Made by a program: the position numbers and the translations under genes
Shown here: positions 58,803 to 64,000 of the stretch, piece by piece
Layout: the number at the start of each line of letters is the position of its first letter
How positions within the stretch are numbered: position 1 is the stretch's first letter
Assembly (NCBI GenBank): GCA_965208275.1
Contig: OZ242331.1
Coordinates: forward strand, 1,736,001-1,800,000
Direction: 5' to 3'
Source: Bin5 sp022827195
GTDB lineage: Bacteria; Chloroflexota; Anaerolineae; Caldilineales; Caldilineaceae
DNA length: 64,000 nucleotides
The notes under the pieces: generated by a model
Database searches by the model: none
Told to the model about the DNA's origin: nothing
What the model saw: the letters and a program-made list of their open reading frames with translations, nothing else

Positions 58803-60023
58803 TCAGAACTCTACCATCAGCGAGTTGAGGCCGCGAAATACGATCTCCTCGCGCCAGTCGGCCTGGTCGTGCTTGAGGCGCAGAGCGGGAAAGCGCCGCA
58901 AAAGCGTCCTGAAGGCGACGTCGGCCTCGATGCGGGCCAGCGGCGCGCCGATACAGAAGTGGATGCCGTAGCCGAAGGCGATGTGACGGCCCGAGTTGCG
59001 GGTGATGTCGAGCCGGTCGGGGTCGGGGAAGACCTCGGGGTCGCGGTTGGCGGCGCCGAGCATCTGGGCCACTAGCTGACCGCGCTCGATCCGCTTTCCG
59101 CCCAGATCAGTGTCCTGGGCTGCGACGCGCCAGTTGCGTTGAAACGGTGTCTCGTAGCGCAGCAGCTCCTCGACGGCCGACTCGGTCAGCGACGGGTCGG
59201 CCTGGAGCTGGGCGAGCTGGTCGGGATGGCGCAGCATTGTCAGGAGGCCGGTCCCGATCAAGTTCATCGTCGTTTCGAATCCGGCGGTGATCAGGGTCTG
59301 ATAGTTGGTGATCAGCTCTTCTTCGCTGAGCCGGTCGCCCTCTTCCTCGACAATGACGAGCGCGCTTAGCAGGTCATCCTGCGGATCGCGGCGCCGCTTC
59401 TCGATCAGGTCCCTCAGGTAGGCGCGCAGGTGCTGGAAGATGGGCAGACCGCGCTCGAGGTTGGCCTCGGTCGTGCGGCCTGAGGCGGTCAGCTCGTTTA
59501 CGCCTTCATTCCAGTAGGCGAACTTATCGTTGTCCTCTTCCGGAATGCCAAGAATCTGGCTGATGATCGCGACCGGGAGCGGGAAGGCGAGCGCGGCCAT
59601 TATATCCATTTCGCCTTTGGAGGCGGCGGCATCGAGCAGGTCGTCGACGATCTTCTGAACGCGTGGGCGGAGGCTTTCCATTGCGCGCACGGTGAAGACC
59701 TTGTTAATCAGGGCCCTCATGCGGGTGTGGTCGGGCGGGTCGGTGTGGATCAGGCCGACGGCGTAGTGTTCGTAGATCGGCTTCGCCTTCTTGCGCACGT
59801 GCTCGGGCAGCCGGTCGAGCGAGAGGGCATGGCGGCCGGCGCTGGAAAAGCGGCTGGGATCGCGCATCGAGGCAACGACATCATCGTAACGGGTCAGGAC
59901 CCAGCTGCCCATGATGTCGCTCCAATGCACGGGGTCGGTGGCGCGCAGTTCGTGATAGACGGGATACGGGTCGCGGTAGAACTCCGGCTTATCCAGGAAA
60001 TCGTCAAGTGCGATCGGCGCCAA
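58803..60023 (-). CDS. Cytochrome P450
   Basis: 406 residues, normal for soluble bacterial P450. The heme loop is FGYGIHFCIGAPLAR with Cys357. The I-helix carries LITAGFETTMNLI (acid-threonine pair present as E-T-T) and the ExxR K-helix is EELLRYETPFQRNWR. The N-terminus is PIALDDFLDKPEFYRDPYP, typical of the CYP107-like or CYP102-like soluble class. It needs ferredoxin and reductase partners that are not in the window. It lies between sugar permeases and a sugar oxidoreductase on the minus strand, which is not the usual sugar-operon content. Substrate unknown. Confidence 0.93.
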   Translation of the reverse strand: MAPIALDDFLDKPEFYRDPYPVYHELRATDPVHWSDIMGSWVLTRYDDVVASMRDPSRFSSAGRHALSLDRLPEHVRKKAKPIYEHYAVGLIHTDPPDHTRMRALINKVFTVRAMESLRPRVQKIVDDLLDAAASKGEMDIMAALAFPLPVAIISQILGIPEEDNDKFAYWNEGVNELTASGRTTEANLERGLPIFQHLRAYLRDLIEKRRRDPQDDLLSALVIVEEEGDRLSEEELITNYQTLITAGFETTMNLIGTGLLTMLRHPDQLAQLQADPSLTESAVEELLRYETPFQRNWRVAAQDTDLGGKRIERGQLVAQMLGAANRDPEVFPDPDRLDITRNSGRHIAFGYGIHFCIGAPLARIEADVAFRTLLRRFPALRLKHDQADWREEIVFRGLNSLMVEF

Positions 60024-60034
60024 TCTTCGGTCCT

Positions 60035-60910
60035 CTAGCTCTTGATCCCGGAATAGGCCATGGTATCGAGGACCCGGCGCTGCATGAAGATGAATAGGAC
60101 TATCGGTGGAAGCAGTACCAGGAAGGCAGCGGCAAAGACCGCTCCATACCTGGCCACAGTCGTGGCACCGCTGCCGATGGTCTGCATCGCCAGCGTCAGG
60201 GTCTTCATCGACTCGCTGCGCGTAAAGATCAGCGGCGTGAAGTAGTCGTTCCAGGTCGGTATGAAACTGAAGATCGCCAGGGTTGCCCAGGCCGGGCGCG
60301 TCAGGGGCATCATGATCTGGCCGAAGATACGCATTTCGCTGGCGCCGTCGATGCGCGCGGCCTCCAGCAGCTCCGTGGGTACGCCCTCCATGAACTGTTT
60401 CATCAGGAATAGCCCCAGCGGCAGCGCCAGGTTGGGGATTATCAGGGCCCCGAAGGTGTCGATCATGCCCAGTTCGTTGACGATCAGGTAGCGGGGAATC
60501 TGGGTCACTTCGGGCGAAAACATCAGCGCGGAGATGACCACAGCGAAGACGAAGTTCTTGCCCCAGAGCGGATATTTGGCCAGGGGATAGGCCGCCAGCG
60601 AGCCGATGGCGACCGTGCCCACCATTACGGCTACGCTGGTCACCACGGTGTTATAGATGTTGCGCGAAAAGGGGACCGTCATGCTCGACGTCGCCAACAC
60701 CAGCTGCTGGAAGTTGTCGGTCGTCGGCCGCTTGGGCAGGAGTGGAGGTGGGAAGAGGAAGAGCTCCTCCAGCGGCTTGAATGCGAACGAGACGGTATAG
60801 ACGATTGGCAGCATCATGAGCAGCGCCACAGGCAGCATCCAAAGATAGAACCAGTTCAACCTCAGGATTGGGCGGCGATGTTTGCGGCGGACCGGCGCCA
60901 ATTGTGTCAT
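60035..60910 (-). CDS. ABC sugar transporter permease (MalG/UgpE-type)
   Basis: 291 residues, six membrane helices. The first is LNWFYLWMLPVALLMMLPIVYTVSFAF and the last is FAAAFLVLLPPIVLFIFMQRRV. The ATPase-contact EAA loop reads ELLEAARIDGASEMRIFGQIMMPLTRP, with the G of the family in the usual place. It is the second of a carbohydrate-uptake-1 (CUT1) permease pair, forming the membrane channel with the next gene upstream. It is 24 bp downstream of its partner. The ATPase is not in the window; a shared MsmK/UgpC-like ATPase elsewhere is usual. Confidence 0.93.
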   Translation of the reverse strand: MTQLAPVRRKHRRPILRLNWFYLWMLPVALLMMLPIVYTVSFAFKPLEELFLFPPPLLPKRPTTDNFQQLVLATSSMTVPFSRNIYNTVVTSVAVMVGTVAIGSLAAYPLAKYPLWGKNFVFAVVISALMFSPEVTQIPRYLIVNELGMIDTFGALIIPNLALPLGLFLMKQFMEGVPTELLEAARIDGASEMRIFGQIMMPLTRPAWATLAIFSFIPTWNDYFTPLIFTRSESMKTLTLAMQTIGSGATTVARYGAVFAAAFLVLLPPIVLFIFMQRRVLDTMAYSGIKS

Positions 60911-60934
60911 CGTTTGGTCCCCAGTGCTGACTTG

Positions 60935-61840
60935 TCAATCATCGGACGAGAACAGGCGCAAGCTGACGCGTCCCAGCATGAAAGTAAAGGCGAAGAGGAG
61001 GACGGCGATCGCCGATGCATAACCCATTTCGAATCGCACAAAGGCATAGTCATAGAGATGCGTAATGATGACGTGGCCGGCGTAGAGCGGGCTGGGAAAG
61101 CCGACCAGGGCGACGGCGACCTGGAAGACGGCGAAGGAGTTCACGATGCTGATGACCGTACCGAAGAGCAGCTGCGGCCGCATGATGGGCAGCGTGATCT
61201 TGACGAGCTCGACCCAGGCGTTGGGGACGCCGTCGACCTTGCCCGCTTCGTAAAGCTCTTTGGGAACGGTCTGCAGACCGGCCAGAAAGACGAGGAAGCC
61301 GGTGCCCAGGCTCATCCAGAGCGAGACAAGGATGATGGCGGGCATGATGTACGACTGTTCGGCCAGGAACTGGATCGGTTCGTCGAGGATTCCGATGTTG
61401 ATCAGTGCATTGTTGAGGGTCCCATAGCGGTCGCCGCTGAGGAAGATTCGCCATACGAATGCGGCCGCGATGGCGCTGACGATGGAAGGCGTATAGTAGG
61501 CCAAAACGTAGAGGCTGCGATGGCGCATGCGGTTGAGCAGCCAGGCGAGCAGAAATGAGGCTACGAACCCAACGGGGCCGGTGACGATGGCAAAGGTGAG
61601 GGTGTTTCCGATCGCAATCAGAAAGATCTCGTCGTCAACGAGCAGCGAACGGTAGTTGGTCCAGCCGATCCAGCGCGGGGCCTCGAGGATATTGAAGTAG
61701 GTGAAACTGAGATAGATTGCGCTGACGACCGGCCCGACGACAAAGATCAGGAAGAGCAGCAGATAGGGCGCCATGAAGGCGTATCCGATCAGCTGCCAGC
61801 GTCCTTCGCTGCGCCAGCGCTCCTGCCACTGGTCCATCAT
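60935..61840 (-). CDS. ABC sugar transporter permease (MalF/UgpA-type)
   Basis: 301 residues with six membrane helices, beginning LIGYAFMAPYLLLFLIFVVGPVVSAIYLSF. The EAA loop is KELYEAGKVDGVPNAWVELVKITLPIMRP. Its ATG (61840) overlaps the stop of the solute-binding protein gene as ATGA, so the two are coupled and stoichiometric. It pairs with the downstream permease to form the pore of a CUT1 importer for a mono- or oligosaccharide. Confidence 0.93.
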   Translation of the reverse strand: MMDQWQERWRSEGRWQLIGYAFMAPYLLLFLIFVVGPVVSAIYLSFTYFNILEAPRWIGWTNYRSLLVDDEIFLIAIGNTLTFAIVTGPVGFVASFLLAWLLNRMRHRSLYVLAYYTPSIVSAIAAAFVWRIFLSGDRYGTLNNALINIGILDEPIQFLAEQSYIMPAIILVSLWMSLGTGFLVFLAGLQTVPKELYEAGKVDGVPNAWVELVKITLPIMRPQLLFGTVISIVNSFAVFQVAVALVGFPSPLYAGHVIITHLYDYAFVRFEMGYASAIAVLLFAFTFMLGRVSLRLFSSDD

Positions 61841-64000
61841 TTTCCGATTAACCCGAACTCTTCCTGCTTCTTGCGCATCTCTTTGTTGATCTCGCGCACT
61901 GCCTCTTCCAGCGCGTCACGCGGATGCTCCCCCTGCAAAACGGTCTTGTTCCAGGCGTTGTAGATGTGGCGGGGGGTAAAGTAGCCGCCCAACACGACCG
62001 GCGTCTCCTTGAACCAGAACCACTGCTCGAGGATCGCTTCGATGTCGTTGGCATCCCATGGCAGACGCTGCAGCGCGGCGACGTTGGCGGTGTTCCAGCG
62101 CGCTTCCACACCGAGAAGCGCCTCGACTTCCGAACCGTACCGGATCTGGGTGTCCTCGTCGGTCCACCACTTTATGAACTCCCACGAAGCCTGGGGCTGC
62201 TTCGTATCGCGGAACATGGCGATCGCCTGGCCGCGGCCGCCGTTGGTGCGGTCGATGCGCCCGTCATCCAGGGGCGTGCCCGGCATCGGCGCCATGGCCC
62301 AGCGGCCGCGCAACTCGGGCGCCGCGGTCTTGAAACGTACATAGGTCCAGTAGTTGGAGACCCCCATCGGCATCTGGCCCATGCGAAAACGGGTGAAAAA
62401 GTCGGCCTGCAGCGGCAACCGGTAGCTGATGAAGAGCTCCGTCCAGGTCTTGAACGCGGCCAGGCCCTCCGGTGTATTCAAGGCGGAGCGCATCCCGTCC
62501 TCAGAATACCACTCGCCGCCCTCCTGGAACAGCAGCGGCATCAGCCCGGCGTCGGTCAGGCCGCCCACCGCGCTCGGCGCAGGCGCCTCGTAGAAGAAGT
62601 TGAGGCCGAACTGCTGCAGCTCGATGACTGCGGTGTAGATCTCCTCCCAGGTTTCGGGTACGGGCAGGCCCAGCTCGCTCAAAATGTCGGTGCGGTAGAA
62701 GAGCATGTTGAAGTCTTGCGTCTCGGGCAGCGCAAAGGTCCCTTCGCGGTACTGGTAAGGGATCAGGGCACCCGGCCGGAAGCGCGCGATGACCTCTTCG
62801 AAGTCCTCGAACTGGCTCAGGTCGATGACACCGTTGCGGATGGCAAATTCGATCGGCAGGTTTGGATTCAACGCCATGGCCACGTCGGGCGCCTCGCCGG
62901 CGGTCATGGCCAGCAGGACGGCGTTGAGTCCGCCTACGTTCATCTGCTCGGCCGGCATCACGCGCACGTTTACCTTGATGCCGGTGCGCGGCGTGAAATC
63001 GTCGTCTATCATATCGCGCAGAATCAGGGCCCACTCGAGGCCGCGTCCGACCCAGACCGTGAGCAGCACCTCGTCCTCCTCCGCGGTGTAGACGCTGCCG
63101 ACCGAGTTGTAGTCCTGGCTGAATGAGACCAGAAACTGCGAGACCGAGCTGATGAAGGCGGCAAAAACGCTGTAGGGCTTGTTGGGCACCTTTGTGTCGG
63201 GGGCGGAGACGGCCAGCCAGTCCAGCTCCAGCCATTGCTCCTTGAGGCGCACGACCCAGTCGCCGAGCTGACCCTGGCTGCGGCCCAGATCCTCGAGCCG
63301 GAAGGGGATGGTGTCGGGCTCGCGCACAAGGTCGTGAAGCTGGTCCTGAACGATCTCGAGCGTAGCAACGTTGTTGGGCCGCTGACCGGCAACCTCGGTC
63401 AGGTAGCTCTTCTGCGCTTCAAGGCGGTCGGAGATGTCCATCAGCCAGCCGAGGAGATTGGGGATCTTCTGGTCGACCTCGTAGATGACGAAGGGGTCGG
63501 GCCGCGCGCCGGTAATCATAACGATGCGCCGCGAGATTTCCGACAGCTCGAGCAGGACCTCTTCCACGGCCCGCACCGTCTGTCCGAAGGAGCCTACGGT
63601 CGCCTCAAGGGTGAAAATGTGCTCCCCGGCCGTAAGATGGAAGAGATAGGGCGTCCCTTCGGCGTCGCCGAGCGTAACCGTCTGCCAGTGGCGGTCATAG
63701 CCGACCTGGAACTCACGCATCTCGGCGAACGGGATCTCGCCGTCGATGCGCAGCGTTCGGAGGGAGGGCCGTCCATCGGCGAAGGCCTGCCAGGCGCGCA
63801 GGCTGATGTTGTAGAGGCCATCCTGGGGGACGCTGACCTGCCAGGAGGCGCTCTGGCCGGCCTGCCGCCAGCGGTAGCCGCCGAAAGTGTTGAGCTTGAA
63901 GCCGGTCCCTGCAGACGGCTCTACGGTCGTGTCGTAGCTGACCTCGCGGCGAATGGTCGGCTCTGACTTTGCATAGGTGTGTTCCGCCTGCACCTGCACG
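61837..64000 (-). CDS. Composite solute-binding protein with N-terminal sugar-binding-like module, 5' end outside window
   Basis: At least 720 residues; the frame is open to the window edge, so the true N-terminus (and signal) is missing. Three regions are visible. The first 150 residues are beta-rich, like a carbohydrate-binding jelly roll (SWQVSVPQDGLYNISLRAWQ, LRTLRIDGEIPF, LTAGEHIFTLEA). A helical segment, about 150-310, includes a coiled-coil-like ISDRLEAQKSYLTEVAGQ. From about 330 to 720 there is a normal family 1 binding protein: VLLTVWVGRGLEWALILRDMIDDDF, EAPDVAMALN, GTFALPETQDFNMLFYRTDILSELGLPVPETWEEI, GMGVSNYWTYVRF-like and QASWEFIKWWTDEDTQIRYG. It feeds the two downstream permeases. 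Confidence 0.85.
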   Translation of the reverse strand, partial: VQVQAEHTYAKSEPTIRREVSYDTTVEPSAGTGFKLNTFGGYRWRQAGQSASWQVSVPQDGLYNISLRAWQAFADGRPSLRTLRIDGEIPFAEMREFQVGYDRHWQTVTLGDAEGTPYLFHLTAGEHIFTLEATVGSFGQTVRAVEEVLLELSEISRRIVMITGARPDPFVIYEVDQKIPNLLGWLMDISDRLEAQKSYLTEVAGQRPNNVATLEIVQDQLHDLVREPDTIPFRLEDLGRSQGQLGDWVVRLKEQWLELDWLAVSAPDTKVPNKPYSVFAAFISSVSQFLVSFSQDYNSVGSVYTAEEDEVLLTVWVGRGLEWALILRDMIDDDFTPRTGIKVNVRVMPAEQMNVGGLNAVLLAMTAGEAPDVAMALNPNLPIEFAIRNGVIDLSQFEDFEEVIARFRPGALIPYQYREGTFALPETQDFNMLFYRTDILSELGLPVPETWEEIYTAVIELQQFGLNFFYEAPAPSAVGGLTDAGLMPLLFQEGGEWYSEDGMRSALNTPEGLAAFKTWTELFISYRLPLQADFFTRFRMGQMPMGVSNYWTYVRFKTAAPELRGRWAMAPMPGTPLDDGRIDRTNGGRGQAIAMFRDTKQPQASWEFIKWWTDEDTQIRYGSEVEALLGVEARWNTANVAALQRLPWDANDIEAILEQWFWFKETPVVLGGYFTPRHIYNAWNKTVLQGEHPRDALEEAVREINKEMRKKQEEFGLIGK

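Noticed and set aside
61924..63126. Plus-strand frame of 400 codons antisense to the composite binding protein
   Set aside because: The minus-strand product is a clear family 1 binding protein.

Overview
The window is a 64 kb stretch of a GC-rich bacterial chromosome (roughly 60% G+C by eye) with 57 protein-coding genes or fragments I consider credible, plus one low-confidence 21-residue ORF, one broken gene, three tRNA genes and a T-box riboswitch. Gene content points to Chloroflexota (Caldilineae or Anaerolineae-like, possibly an environmental or host-associated lineage). The clues are a UPF0182 membrane protein, a CHAD protein, a divergent EF-G with GHGSSGKT in its P-loop, a LysW-type LysK deacetylase, a bacterial RIO kinase, tandem ClbS/DfsB proteins and many sugar-catabolism and PhyH-type genes. 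This placement is inference. No phage, IS element, CRISPR array or plasmid gene is visible.

Layout. 0-1.8 kb holds the end of a mannonate dehydratase and a nucleoside hydrolase. 1.8-7.1 kb is a co-directional run of CHAD protein, HD phosphohydrolase, LTA-synthase-like membrane enzyme, YceI-like lipoprotein and a half-length polyphosphate-kinase homologue. 7.1-9.1 kb is a serine translation block: promoter, T-box leader, serS, then a tRNA promoter with tRNA-Ser(UGA), tRNA-Ser(GCU) and tRNA-Arg(GCG). A penicillin-acylase-family hydrolase follows. 11.9-17.1 kb (minus) is UPF0182, two DinB-type paralogues and a sugar epimerase/dehydrogenase. 17.3-25 kb alternates strands: nucleotidyltransferase-like protein, TrmI, PHP hydrolase, a duplicated-module lipoprotein, a SIS isomerase and an acyl-CoA dehydrogenase.

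25.3-36.9 kb (plus) is a core block: EF-G paralogue, glycosyltransferase, a 71-residue protein, polA, argS, serA and an SH3b lipoprotein. 36.9-41.5 kb (minus) carries LysK, a PAC2 protein, a methyltransferase, a degenerate PyrK-like protein and a one-helix membrane protein. 41.8-45.8 kb is a DUF58/transglutaminase pair. 45.9-49.3 kb (minus) is a RIO kinase, a possible 21-residue ORF, a VOC protein, a DUF985 cupin and an SDR. A repeat-bearing intergenic region (49.3-50.0 kb) precedes a PhyH dioxygenase gene split by an in-frame TAG. 50.8-56.7 kb has a solute-binding lipoprotein, a homocysteine methyltransferase, an M20 peptidase, a methyltransferase and a BNR propeller. 56.9-64 kb (minus) is a carbohydrate cluster: a composite solute-binding protein, two permeases, a cytochrome P450, a Gfo/Idh/MocA oxidoreductase and an HpcH/HpaI aldolase.

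How the genes work together. Three themes stand out. First is sugar and sugar-acid uptake and breakdown at both ends of the window. Second is serine and translation: T-box-serS-tRNA-Ser, serA, argS, EF-G and TrmI. Third is a possible polyphosphate-linked group (CHAD plus a Ppk1 half-protein). Promoters of sigma-70 type (TTGACA or extended -10 TGnTATAnT) can be read in front of several units.
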